Positions 8,594 to 15,248 of a DNA stretch of 15,248 nt are shown here, piece by piece (position 1 is the stretch's first letter; each line of letters starts with the position of its first letter). Below the pieces are notes generated by a model, which was given only the letters and a program-made list of their open reading frames with translations, was not told the DNA's origin and made no database searches. The DNA comes from Planctomycetota bacterium (GTDB lineage: Bacteria; Planctomycetota; GCA-002687715; DRQF01): positions 1-15,248 of the forward strand of contig WFTN01000516.1 of the NCBI GenBank assembly GCA_015485455.1, in the 5' to 3' direction. Made by a program: the position numbers and the translations under genes.

Positions 8594-9013
8594 TCACTTA
8601 GAATCACAGGACTTGTTGGTGAGTCCATCCAAGCGCGCATTTGTTAAATGGCCTTTTATCAACTCTTGAAGTTGAACGAAGACCTGTGTCACCGCACAAC
8701 CCCCACTGGCAGGACAATTGCCTTCGACTTGAGTCTCACAGACGTTCATGGCCAGAGGACCTTCGAGAGCTTCAAGAATTTGGAGGAGGTCAATTTCCTT
8801 GGCTGGACGTCCCAGAGAATAACCACGCTTGGCTCCTCGATGGGCTTGAACAATACCAAAGCGGGTCAGGGACTGAAGGATGTTTGATAAGTAGTTGGCT
8901 GGGGCCCCAATTCCTTCAGCGATATCCACCAGAACGACGGGGCAATGCTCACTTTGCTCCGCTAAGAAGACAGTGGCACGAATGGCGTATTCCGTGCCGC
9001 GATTGATCTGCAT
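8594..9013 (-). CDS. Rrf2-family Fe-S transcriptional regulator (NsrR/RirA/IscR-like)
   Basis: A 139-aa protein of typical Rrf2 length. The N-terminal winged helix starts MQINRGTEYAIRATVFLAEQ, and the recognition region contains APANYLSNILQSLTRFGIV. The wing RGAKRGYSLGRP and the dimer helix with IDLLQILEALEGPL follow. Three cysteines, C92, C100 and C106 (spacing C-x7-C-x5-C), match the Fe-S ligand region of the family. This spacing resembles RirA as I remember it, more than the C-x5-C-x5-C of IscR; the distinction is from memory. An Fe-S cluster here would let the protein sense NO, iron or redox state. AAGGA lies about 7 bases upstream of the ATG. It is divergent from the NO reductase-like gene and shares a 147-bp control region with it, and is followed by the ferrochelatase fusion. 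It probably represses at least the divergent gene and itself. Confidence 0.9.
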   Translation of the reverse strand: MQINRGTEYAIRATVFLAEQSEHCPVVLVDIAEGIGAPANYLSNILQSLTRFGIVQAHRGAKRGYSLGRPAKEIDLLQILEALEGPLAMNVCETQVEGNCPASGGCAVTQVFVQLQELIKGHLTNARLDGLTNKSCDSK

Positions 9014-9065
9014 GGGTAATTCCTTTCAGTCCCAACCTGACCCTGAGGTCTTCTCATTCATTTTG

Positions 9066-9095
9066 TTGGCAAATCTCTGACTTTCAAGATATAGT
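9066..9095 (+). promoter_or_regulatory. Candidate sigma-70 type promoter of the NO reductase-like gene
   Basis: TTGGCA (9066-9071) and TATAGT (9090-9095) each match five of six consensus bases and are 18 bases apart. The predicted start near 9102 would give a leader of about 60 bases. The -10 box is overlapped by the repeated operator-like sequence, which suits repression. No equally good promoter was found for the opposite direction. Confidence 0.5.
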
Positions 9096-9121
9096 CACTC
9101 AACTCACTCACTTGAGTGACT
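9093..9121. promoter_or_regulatory. Probable regulator operator: three heptamers at 9-bp spacing
   Basis: The block contains a perfect 10-bp inverted repeat, AGTCACTCAA (9093-9102) and TTGAGTGACT (9112-9121), separated by 9 bases. It also holds a second, tighter dyad: TCACTCA (9104-9110) facing TGAGTGA (9113-9119) with a 2-base gap. Thus TCACTCA occurs at 9095 and 9104, and its complement at 9113, exactly 9 bp apart each time. It covers the putative -10 and start of the NO reductase-like gene and lies within the shared divergent region, so the adjacent Rrf2 protein is the natural candidate to bind it. Confidence 0.7.
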
Positions 9122-9160
9122 TTGACAACTTGATCCTTCCTAAACCCTCGGAGTTAGCTC

Positions 9161-11548
9161 ATGAACCTCATGTCGTGGATAGACAAACGTCAGCAATGGT
9201 GGAAGGTCTTTGTCATCATCTTCACCATCAGCATCAGTGTCGTGGGATATATTGGTTATCAGACTTACGAATATGCTCCCCCTCTCGCTGATTTCCGCTC
9301 CGACACCGGTGAGCTTGTTTTTTCTGGCAAAGCCATCACGGATGGTCAACAAATCTTTCTGCGTTATGGGCTTATGGACTATGGAACTTTCTTAGGCGAC
9401 GGAGCACTTCGGGGCCCAGATTTCACGGCGGAGGCTCTTAATCGCGCAGCCAAGGCGATGAACAAGTTTCATGAGGCTGAGTGGTTGGAGAAGATGCCTG
9501 ACGAGGAGAATCGAAAGGTCATTGTTCAATCACTTGTGCAGGCTGAGATCAAAGAAAACCGCTACGACGAAGTCAGCAACACAGTGACTCTGACGAAGGC
9601 TCAGGTTGCGGCCTGGGAGGACTTGCTTCAATTTAATACTGAGAGGTTTGCCGAGGGCGGTCCTTTGGCGGGCAAGGAAGCCTTTAAGCCGGAAAACTAC
9701 ATCACTGACCCACAAGAAATCGCGGATCTCACGGCTTTCTTCTTTTGGGGTGGGTGGCTCTGCGGGGCGGAGCGGCCAGGCTTTGACTACAGCTATACCC
9801 AGAATTGGCCTTTTGATCCTCTTGCTGGCAACGCTCCCGCTGCGGGGGTGATGTTCTGGAGCGTGATTGGCGGGTTGGTATTGATTCTATCCATGGGGCT
9901 TGTGTTCTACTTGTACGGCAAGCTCGATCGGGAATCTGTTTTTGAAGCTCAAGAATCCAAGACGCCACCGATGACAACAATCGAGGACATCGATCGGGCG
10001 CGCCCGACGCAGACACAACGAGCATGCTACAAATTTATGGCCGTAGCTTCGCTCTTGTTCTTGGTGCAAATTCTCGCGGGACTCATGGCCATCTCAGATT
10101 TCGTCGGGCTCTTCGACAACATCGGTATTGATCTGACGGCCATTTTTCCTGTGACAGTGACCCGGGCATGGCATTCTCAAATTTCTGTTCTTTGGATTGC
10201 TGTTTGTTGGTTTGCTGCTTCTATTTGGGTGTTGCCCCTCATTTGCCGGCCTGAACCCAAGAATCAGTTGGCATGGATTAACGGCTTGTTTTGGATGCTT
10301 GTGATTGTGGCTTTGGGAACTGCCATTGGGATTCCCTTGGGTGTTCACGGCTTTTTCGGTGACATGTGGCGTTGGTTCGGGAATCAAGGCTGGGAGTTCA
10401 TGCAGTTGGGTAGAGTGTTTCAATACTTGCTCTACGCCGCTTTTGTCGTCTGGTTTGTCATTGTCTATCGCGGACTGTGGCCAGTGCTACGAAGACGAGA
10501 AAGTTGGTCTTTGCCGAATTGGATGATCTACTCCATTGCGGGTATCATCTTCATGTTTACTGCTGGCTTCGTGGCGAATACGGATACGAATTTTGTCATC
10601 GCCGATTTTTGGCGTTGGTGCACAATCCACATGTGGGTGGAAGCATTCTTTGAGCTATTTACCACCGTCCTTTTGGCTTACTTCCTCTACATCATGGGCT
10701 TCGTCAGTCACATGGTGGCGGCACGGGTCGTGTATCTCTCAGCGATCCTCTTCCTTGGTTCGGGTCTCATTGGTATTAGCCACAACTTCTACTGGAATGC
10801 GAAATCTGTTGAGACATTGGCCTTGGGTGGTGTGCTCTCGACCTTGCAAATTACTCCACTTGTGTTGTTGACTGTGGAAGCGTGGAAGTTCAGGCACATG
10901 CCTCAAAGTCGTATCGCGCAAATGAAGAAGAAGAGCGGCAAGGATGCGATCTTTGGGCTTGGGGACGCATTTCTTTTCTTGGTTGGTGTGAACTTCTGGA
11001 ATTTCATGGGTGCCGGTGTCCTTGGGTTCATGATCAATTTGCCAATCGTAAATTACTACCAACATGCTACCTACCTCACGGTCAATCATGGGCATGCAGC
11101 ACTCTTTGGTGTTTATGGCAACTTGGCGATTGCATCCATGTTGTTTTGTGGCAGATGGGTCATCAAGCCAGAGAAATGGAATGGACGTCTGGTGAGGCGC
11201 GCATTCTGGTGGCTCAATCTCGGTTTGGTTCTGATGCTTATTATGGACTTGTTCCCAGTTGGCGTTCATCAACTTTGGACTGTGATGGATGAAGGCTATG
11301 CTTTCGCCCGATCCCAAGATTACATTCATGGCGAGATGTTTCAGCGGTTCACATGGCTGAGAGGTTTTGGCGTGGCCGCCTTTACCTTTGGCGGAGTCTT
11401 GCCCTTGGTGTGGTTCATGGTGACACGGTGGTTCCATTTGAAACCAAGAAGCGAAATCGAAGTGGAACCCTTTGTGGTACCGCCCACTGTCTTGGCTGTT
11501 ATGCCTGGGACCAAAGGGGACAAGAATGGGGAGGAACCGGGAGTTTAG
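9161..11548 (+). CDS. nod: qNOR-family haem-copper-superfamily protein, probable nitric oxide dismutase
   Basis: A 795-aa membrane protein colinear with quinol-dependent NO reductases: TM1 at about 14-36, a periplasmic domain to about 215 without a haem-binding CxxCH, then about 13 further membrane helices. Haem ligands are present: H338 (RAWHSQ), H643 and H645 (NHGHAALFGVYG). FeB ligand H490 and E494 (HMWVE) are present, as is H541. The changes are specific. The quinol-site residues H, E and F of qNOR (H328, E332, F336 in Geobacillus numbering as I recall it) are S312, G316 and N320. The second His of the HH pair is N542 (SHNFYW). The glutamate 21 residues on is Q563. These are the substitutions I associate with NO dismutase (2 NO -> N2 + O2). 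The start has GGAG seven bases upstream. The gene stands alone, with no cytochrome c partner. If not a dismutase, it is a diverged NO reductase unable to use quinol in the usual way. Confidence 0.85.
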   Translation: MNLMSWIDKRQQWWKVFVIIFTISISVVGYIGYQTYEYAPPLADFRSDTGELVFSGKAITDGQQIFLRYGLMDYGTFLGDGALRGPDFTAEALNRAAKAMNKFHEAEWLEKMPDEENRKVIVQSLVQAEIKENRYDEVSNTVTLTKAQVAAWEDLLQFNTERFAEGGPLAGKEAFKPENYITDPQEIADLTAFFFWGGWLCGAERPGFDYSYTQNWPFDPLAGNAPAAGVMFWSVIGGLVLILSMGLVFYLYGKLDRESVFEAQESKTPPMTTIEDIDRARPTQTQRACYKFMAVASLLFLVQILAGLMAISDFVGLFDNIGIDLTAIFPVTVTRAWHSQISVLWIAVCWFAASIWVLPLICRPEPKNQLAWINGLFWMLVIVALGTAIGIPLGVHGFFGDMWRWFGNQGWEFMQLGRVFQYLLYAAFVVWFVIVYRGLWPVLRRRESWSLPNWMIYSIAGIIFMFTAGFVANTDTNFVIADFWRWCTIHMWVEAFFELFTTVLLAYFLYIMGFVSHMVAARVVYLSAILFLGSGLIGISHNFYWNAKSVETLALGGVLSTLQITPLVLLTVEAWKFRHMPQSRIAQMKKKSGKDAIFGLGDAFLFLVGVNFWNFMGAGVLGFMINLPIVNYYQHATYLTVNHGHAALFGVYGNLAIASMLFCGRWVIKPEKWNGRLVRRAFWWLNLGLVLMLIMDLFPVGVHQLWTVMDEGYAFARSQDYIHGEMFQRFTWLRGFGVAAFTFGGVLPLVWFMVTRWFHLKPRSEIEVEPFVVPPTVLAVMPGTKGDKNGEEPGV

Positions 11549-11833
11549 CCCGACTCACCTCAGAGACTTTGGTGCCCCAGCCATGTGGCCAGGAATTCGG
11601 ATTGGATGTGGTAAGTGCAAAATACTGCCATGATGTGTCTACTTTTGGATACTCTTGATCTCCGAATTAGGCCACTCGATTGTGCCTGACTTTTTACTAT
11701 TTGTGTCGTTAACCTGTTAAATATCAGTATGTTATGGGTTGTGTTTGATGTTGGCATGGCGTGTGCGAAGGGAAAGGGGATGACAAAAAGCTGTCGTCGC
11801 AATAGTTCCGTTTCTCTCGAAAGGAGACGTTCC
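11549..11833. other. Intergenic region, no clear gene
   Basis: These 285 bases follow the NOD-like gene. No rho-independent terminator and no convincing promoter were recognised. A small palindrome, TTAAC-CT-GTTAA, lies around 11710. An upstream in-frame ATG at 11729 for the next gene would place 35 extra residues before its signal peptide and is not used. Confidence 0.5.
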
Positions 11834-12217
11834 ATGACGATCAAGACATTCCTCAGCACCGCAGCCTTCGCATTACTTCTCACGGCGCTTTCCACTCCAG
11901 CCAGCGCCCAGAGCTTTGGTGCCAGTTTTGGAGGTCATGACGGTGGATTCAGTATCAGCATCGGGGGCCACGGAGGAGGCTACTACAATAGCTACGGTGG
12001 GAACTACGGCGGAAGTCATGGCTATTCCTGGAACCGAGGTCACAATTCCTATTCCGGCGGCCACAATTCCTACTATCGCCCCAGCTACAACCGCCACTAT
12101 TCGAGTCGTCCAAGCCACCGCAGGAGTTATCGTTCGCGAAGTCACAGTCGTTCAACGTATCGGCCTCGCCACGGATCCTACCGATCGTCGTACAATCGTC
12201 ACGGTCGCAGACACTGA
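11834..12217 (+). CDS. Small secreted Gly/Tyr/Ser/His/Arg-rich protein of unknown function
   Basis: A 127-aa product with a clear Sec signal peptide, MTIKTFLSTAAFALLLTA followed by the cleavage-like PASAQ, so the mature protein begins near residue 27. The first mature half is Gly/Tyr/Ser/His-rich (GGHGGGYYNSYGGNYGGSHG). The second half is basic, rich in Arg, Ser, His and Tyr (for example RRSYRSRSHSRSTYRPRHG), with loose repeats of HNSY. There are no cysteines. The start at 11834 is chosen because AGGAG stands seven bases upstream and the signal peptide begins there. Such composition is seen in sticky or disordered envelope proteins, and the many His could bind metal, but no family was recognised. 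It is flanked by the NOD-like gene and, past a strong terminator, a copper oxidase gene. The ORF is well supported; the function is open. Confidence 0.75.
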   Translation: MTIKTFLSTAAFALLLTALSTPASAQSFGASFGGHDGGFSISIGGHGGGYYNSYGGNYGGSHGYSWNRGHNSYSGGHNSYYRPSYNRHYSSRPSHRRSYRSRSHSRSTYRPRHGSYRSSYNRHGRRH

Positions 12218-12272
12218 TCTGACCTCAGCCGACTTTCTCTCATTGTAGATTTGGTCCGTGCGCTCAGAAACC

Positions 12273-12314
12273 AAAGCCTCCTTGCACCTATAATCTTAGG
12301 TCAAGGAGGCTTTT
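12273..12314 (+). terminator. Strong intrinsic terminator after the secreted-protein gene
   Basis: AAAGCCTCCTTG (12273-12284) is perfectly complementary to CAAGGAGGCTTT (12302-12313). An inner stem, ACCTA with TAGGT, closes a 6-base loop after a single bulged C. The T tract is short (TTTT then CTC). It lies 55 bases after the stop codon of the small secreted protein. The A run on the left arm gives it some bidirectional character. Confidence 0.8.
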
Positions 12315-12444
12315 CTCGTGCCAAAGTGGATGAGCCCATTGCGCCTACCGAACATGTCGAGTCTTCTTTTTTCCTAGGGCCAATAAACTTGAGAATAGGT
12401 GTATCATTCATCTGGTCTGTGACTTCGTTGAGATTGGAGACGAG

Positions 12445-13764
12445 ATGTTTGATGAAACACGGAGGCGATTCGTTGCCGCTTTAGGAATGTTTGGGGTGGC
12501 CTCTGCGAGTTCCGGAAATCCTCTTTCAGGAGTATCCGGCTCAACCCAAGAAGAGCAGGAAGAAAAACGCAAGAAGAAACAGAAAATGAAGGGGATGAAG
12601 AGTGGCCAGGAACATGGCAAGTCCATGGACACCATGATGAATCCTCTCGAAGATCGTTTTCCGCGCAATGATCCAACAATTGCTCTTTCGAAGCCGCCCA
12701 AGCTTATGGGGCGTCAAATGGGCCGGATCGAGACTCCCGGGATTGAACCACTTGGATTCGAGATGGATGGTTCGGTGAAGGTATTTCATCTTATTGCACA
12801 ACCGGTGGAGAAAGTGATTTCGAGTGGGATGTCTATGTCTCAGGTCGATCAGCGGATGAACATCCCCAAGCCGTTTCAGCGTTTTCGCCCAAGACCAAGC
12901 CAACCGAAGAAAATGGTTTGCTGGGGTTACAACGGAACCACTTGCGGGCCAACTTTGGAGGCGACGGAAGGCGAGCGCGTTCGTATTGTGTTCAAGAACG
13001 AATTGCCAGAACCAACATCGATTCACTGGCACGGGTTTGAAATTCCATTCTCTGAAGATGGTGCCTCGGGATATTTCCCCTTTGAGGCCCGACGTCCGGT
13101 CTTGCCTGGGGAGACAGATGTCTATGAGTTTGACCTCATCCAATCGGGAACGCTCATGTATCACACTGGCTTCAATGTCATGAAGCAGGAGGGGATGGGA
13201 GTCTCTGGCATGTTCGTGATTCACCCGAAGAAGGAAGAGCAACCCCCTGACCATGATTTTGCCATCATGTTGCAGCAGTGGAGCTTTCGTCCAGGAAATC
13301 CGAATCCCGATGTTGTTCCCATGGAGCCGACCTTTGCCACTTTCAATGGTCTCACCGCACCTGATATCCCCATGCTGGAAGTTAAGCAAGGGGATCGGGT
13401 TCGCATTCGATTCGGAAACCTCAGCCTCCTGTATCACCCGATCCACATTCACGGTCACATTTTTGAAATCGTTGGGACCATTGGCGGTTCGATTCCAAGA
13501 GCAGCCCGAATGAGAGAAGCGACGGTCACCATTGGACCAGGAGAGACTCGGGATATCGAATTCGTCGCCTGGAATCCTGGGACCTGGAGAATGCACTGTC
13601 ATGTCTTGCATCATCTGATGAACCAGATGGCCGATCAACCTATGGGAATCGCTCCTCCCGAAGGCATGTTCACTCACATGAATGTGCGTCCCAAAGACCC
13701 TGGCTATGATCCAAAAGACCGAAAAGCCAACTGGAGCTATCCACCAAAGGAAGAGAGGATCTAA
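12445..13764 (+). CDS. Tat-exported multicopper oxidase
   Basis: A 439-aa protein with a twin-arginine type leader (TRRRFVAALGMFGVASAS at 5-22), so export folded to the periplasm is likely. A Lys/Glu/Met-rich segment follows (about 34-65). The first cupredoxin domain (about 155-262) has HWH (194-196) and YHTG (239-242). The second has HPIHIHGH (331-338) and HCHVLHHLMNQM (384-395), giving type 1 copper ligands H331, C385, H390 and M395. Of the eight His expected for the type 2/3 trinuclear cluster, seven are present; the second His of the HxH motif in the first domain is G242. The architecture resembles two-domain oxidases with type 1 copper in domain 2. GGAG lies five bases before the ATG. 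It is followed two bases later by a TolC-family gene, so oxidation of Cu(I) or another metal during detoxification is the likely role. The family is certain; activity with the missing His is not. Confidence 0.92.
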   Translation: MFDETRRRFVAALGMFGVASASSGNPLSGVSGSTQEEQEEKRKKKQKMKGMKSGQEHGKSMDTMMNPLEDRFPRNDPTIALSKPPKLMGRQMGRIETPGIEPLGFEMDGSVKVFHLIAQPVEKVISSGMSMSQVDQRMNIPKPFQRFRPRPSQPKKMVCWGYNGTTCGPTLEATEGERVRIVFKNELPEPTSIHWHGFEIPFSEDGASGYFPFEARRPVLPGETDVYEFDLIQSGTLMYHTGFNVMKQEGMGVSGMFVIHPKKEEQPPDHDFAIMLQQWSFRPGNPNPDVVPMEPTFATFNGLTAPDIPMLEVKQGDRVRIRFGNLSLLYHPIHIHGHIFEIVGTIGGSIPRAARMREATVTIGPGETRDIEFVAWNPGTWRMHCHVLHHLMNQMADQPMGIAPPEGMFTHMNVRPKDPGYDPKDRKANWSYPPKEERI

Positions 13765-13766
13765 CA

Positions 13767-15125
13767 GTGAAGAATCTCAGTTGTTTGATTTTGCTCGTCC
13801 TGTCCGGGTGCGTGGCCGTCGATCCCGCGCCATCATGGCGTCGTGTTCATGAGCTAAGCGAAGAGCGTATTGACGCCGACACTGTTTGGATTCGCTCGGA
13901 CGATGAAGCTCAATTGGTTGAGCAAACCGTTGAGGCGATGTTGAAGGATGGTCTGACCCGGGACGAGAGTCTACGAATAGCAGTCCTTAAGAACCTTCGA
14001 CTGCAAGCTCGCTTTAACGATCTCGGCGTGGCCACGGCGGCTGTTGTTGAAGCATCGTTACCAACGAACCCAACACTTGATGGTTGGTTAGGTCTTCCCG
14101 GGCGGTCCGGTGCGAGTTCTTTAGGGTTGGTCGCTTGGCTATCCGACCTTTGGATCATTCCTCAACGAAGCGCCGTTGCTGAACTCATGGCACAACGTAC
14201 AGAATACGTTGTCACGATTGACATCATGAACACGGCGATCCGTGGAGCCTCCTCGTGGGATCGTCTTGTGGCAGCGCAACAAGCATTAGGCATGACTCAG
14301 GAGCTGCTACAGGTGCGTCGAGATCATGCTCAACGGGTTGCCATACGTTTTGCTCATGGGCTTGATGATTCTGCTACCTTAGATGAGGCTAAAGCTATGG
14401 TGGCGGAAGAACAGGTTGCCTTGCAAAAGGCGAAGCAGGATCTGACCCAGGCCCGGACCAATATGTCGGCGATCCTGGCAACTCCTGAAGTTTGGCGACA
14501 TGTCCCTTCAAACGCCTCCCTCTCTCCAACTCCGTCTCCAAAAATGCAAGTGAGCGATTCGATCGAATTCGGCATGTCCAACAGGTTGGACTTGCTTGCT
14601 GGGCGGGTAGAGGTCGAGCAAGCGACGCGAGCCGTCGGTTTGGAAGATGCCCTTATCTGGCGATCTGTTTCTCTTGGTACTAACAAGGAAGGGCAATTCT
14701 CTCGGGTCTACGACTCGAATGTTGAGGCTGACGAGTCATTTGGGCCGACGATTTCTATTGAGATACCCATTTTCAATCAGAATCAGGCTGGGCGAGCTGC
14801 TGCATCATTCGAGCTTCAACGGGCAATCAAACTGCTTGATGCGGCTCGGGTGCGGGCAACAAAGGAAATTGTAGATTCTTTTCAGCGCTATGAAAACTCG
14901 AATGAGAGTTTGCGAAATCTGGAAGAAATTGCTCGACCTGCCATTGTGTCTCGGCTCAAGTACATGGAAGAGTGGAACCTGAAAATGCAGGTGCCATTTC
15001 TGGAGGTGCTCGCCGCCCGCGAAAAACTCATAGCTGTAGATATGGAAATCAATATGGTGCGCGAAGAAAGAAACAACAGTTGGCGGGAGCTTGAGTTCGC
15101 AACCAAGGGCGGTGAAAAGCGGTAG
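13767..15125 (+). CDS. TolC/CusC-like outer membrane efflux lipoprotein
   Basis: A 452-aa protein beginning with a lipoprotein signal peptide, MKNLSCLILLVLSGC, whose lipobox LSGC puts the lipidated Cys at residue 15. The body is two similar helical-hairpin halves typical of the outer membrane efflux (OEP) fold: ESLRIAVLKNLRLQARFNDL near the first repeat, long Ala/Gln/Glu helices in between, then SIEIPIFNQNQAGRAAASFE and a C-terminal helix (EKLIAVDMEINMVREERNN). The start codon is GTG, two bases after the oxidase stop, with GAGAGGA seven bases upstream, so the two genes are translationally coupled. Such proteins form the outer-membrane channel of tripartite efflux pumps. With a multicopper oxidase upstream, copper or silver efflux (Cus-like) is the best guess; the adaptor and pump genes would lie beyond the window. 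Confidence 0.88.
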   Translation: MKNLSCLILLVLSGCVAVDPAPSWRRVHELSEERIDADTVWIRSDDEAQLVEQTVEAMLKDGLTRDESLRIAVLKNLRLQARFNDLGVATAAVVEASLPTNPTLDGWLGLPGRSGASSLGLVAWLSDLWIIPQRSAVAELMAQRTEYVVTIDIMNTAIRGASSWDRLVAAQQALGMTQELLQVRRDHAQRVAIRFAHGLDDSATLDEAKAMVAEEQVALQKAKQDLTQARTNMSAILATPEVWRHVPSNASLSPTPSPKMQVSDSIEFGMSNRLDLLAGRVEVEQATRAVGLEDALIWRSVSLGTNKEGQFSRVYDSNVEADESFGPTISIEIPIFNQNQAGRAAASFELQRAIKLLDAARVRATKEIVDSFQRYENSNESLRNLEEIARPAIVSRLKYMEEWNLKMQVPFLEVLAAREKLIAVDMEINMVREERNNSWRELEFATKGGEKR

Positions 15126-15215
15126 CCAAGGAAAGGCCACCTTCCCCTCCCCGCAGGGCTTCAACTCTATTATTTTCGAGTTGTTCCCCCGTGGAGATTC
15201 ACTTCTCTCAATAAG

Positions 15216-15248
15216 ATGCGAATATTTTACCGCCCTCTGTCGTTGGAG
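15216..15248 (+). CDS. Possible start of the next gene (partial)
   Basis: From the ATG at 15216 the frame is open to the window edge for eleven codons (MRIFYRPLSLE). It begins 90 bases after the efflux gene, on the same strand. No good ribosome binding site is close to it: the nearest purine-rich stretch, GGAG at about 15192, is too far. A membrane-fusion adaptor would be expected here in a tripartite pump operon, but eleven residues cannot show it. Confidence 0.25.
   Translation, partial: MRIFYRPLSLE

Noticed and set aside
9122..9135. FNR/DNR-type site suggested by TTGACA and TTGAT near 9122-9135
   Set aside because: Only a half-site is present; there is no matching ATCAA at the right spacing.
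10739..11437. 232-aa minus-strand open frame
   Set aside because: It is antisense to the conserved core of the NOD-like gene and its composition is only the complement of that coding sequence.
9161..11548. Plain annotation as quinol-dependent nitric oxide reductase (norB/norZ)
   Set aside because: Overall similarity points there, but all quinol-site residues and two catalytic-site residues differ in the direction expected for NO dismutase.
11729..11833. Longer version of the small secreted protein starting at 11729
   Set aside because: It would put 35 non-hydrophobic residues before a clear signal peptide, and the good ribosome site is at the internal ATG at 11834.
12541..13677. 378-aa open frame on the minus strand
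   Set aside because: It lies fully antisense to the multicopper oxidase, whose copper motifs and ribosome site are clear; the antisense product shows no family features.

Overview
The window looks like chromosomal DNA from a planctomycete-like Gram-negative bacterium (Planctomycetota most likely, Verrucomicrobiota as the alternative). The evidence is an ECF sigma factor joined directly to a membrane Ser/Thr kinase with a DWG motif, a second large kinase with a TPR tail, and cell-envelope proteins with Tat, Sec and lipoprotein signals. The host call is inference from gene style. No rRNA, tRNA, CRISPR array or insertion sequence was seen.

Layout. 1-2516 (minus): an ECF sigma factor followed without a gap by a Ser/Thr kinase that runs off the left edge. 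2517-3154: a 638-bp intergenic region with a candidate structured RNA ending in a strong plus-strand intrinsic terminator. 3155-6025 (plus): a 956-aa kinase with one membrane span, a coiled coil and TPR-like repeats. 6086-9013 (minus): a probable two-gene unit of an Rrf2-type Fe-S regulator and an unusual 808-aa fusion of ferrochelatase with an MFS transporter. 9161-11548 (plus, divergent from the regulator): a quinol-type nitric oxide reductase homologue. 11834-12217 (plus): a small secreted Gly/Tyr/His/Arg-rich protein, followed by a strong hairpin terminator. 12445-15125 (plus): a Tat-exported multicopper oxidase translationally coupled to a TolC-family outer-membrane lipoprotein, which looks like the start of a copper-handling operon. 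Another reading frame may begin at 15216.

The main discovery is in the NO reductase homologue. Its haem ligands and two of the three FeB histidines are intact. However, the quinol-binding residues are all replaced (S312, G316 and N320 where qNORs carry His, Glu and Phe), the second His of the HH pair is Asn (N542), and the glutamate 21 residues later is Gln (Q563). As I recall it, this is the signature of nitric oxide dismutase (NOD, 2 NO -> N2 + O2), not of NO reductase. The gene is probably controlled by the divergent Rrf2 regulator through a site made of three TCACTCA heptamers spaced every 9 bp over the promoter. The regulator's own downstream gene makes haem, the cofactor of the enzyme. 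A self-contained NO-sensing, haem-supplying, NO-dismutating (O2-producing) locus is the working model.
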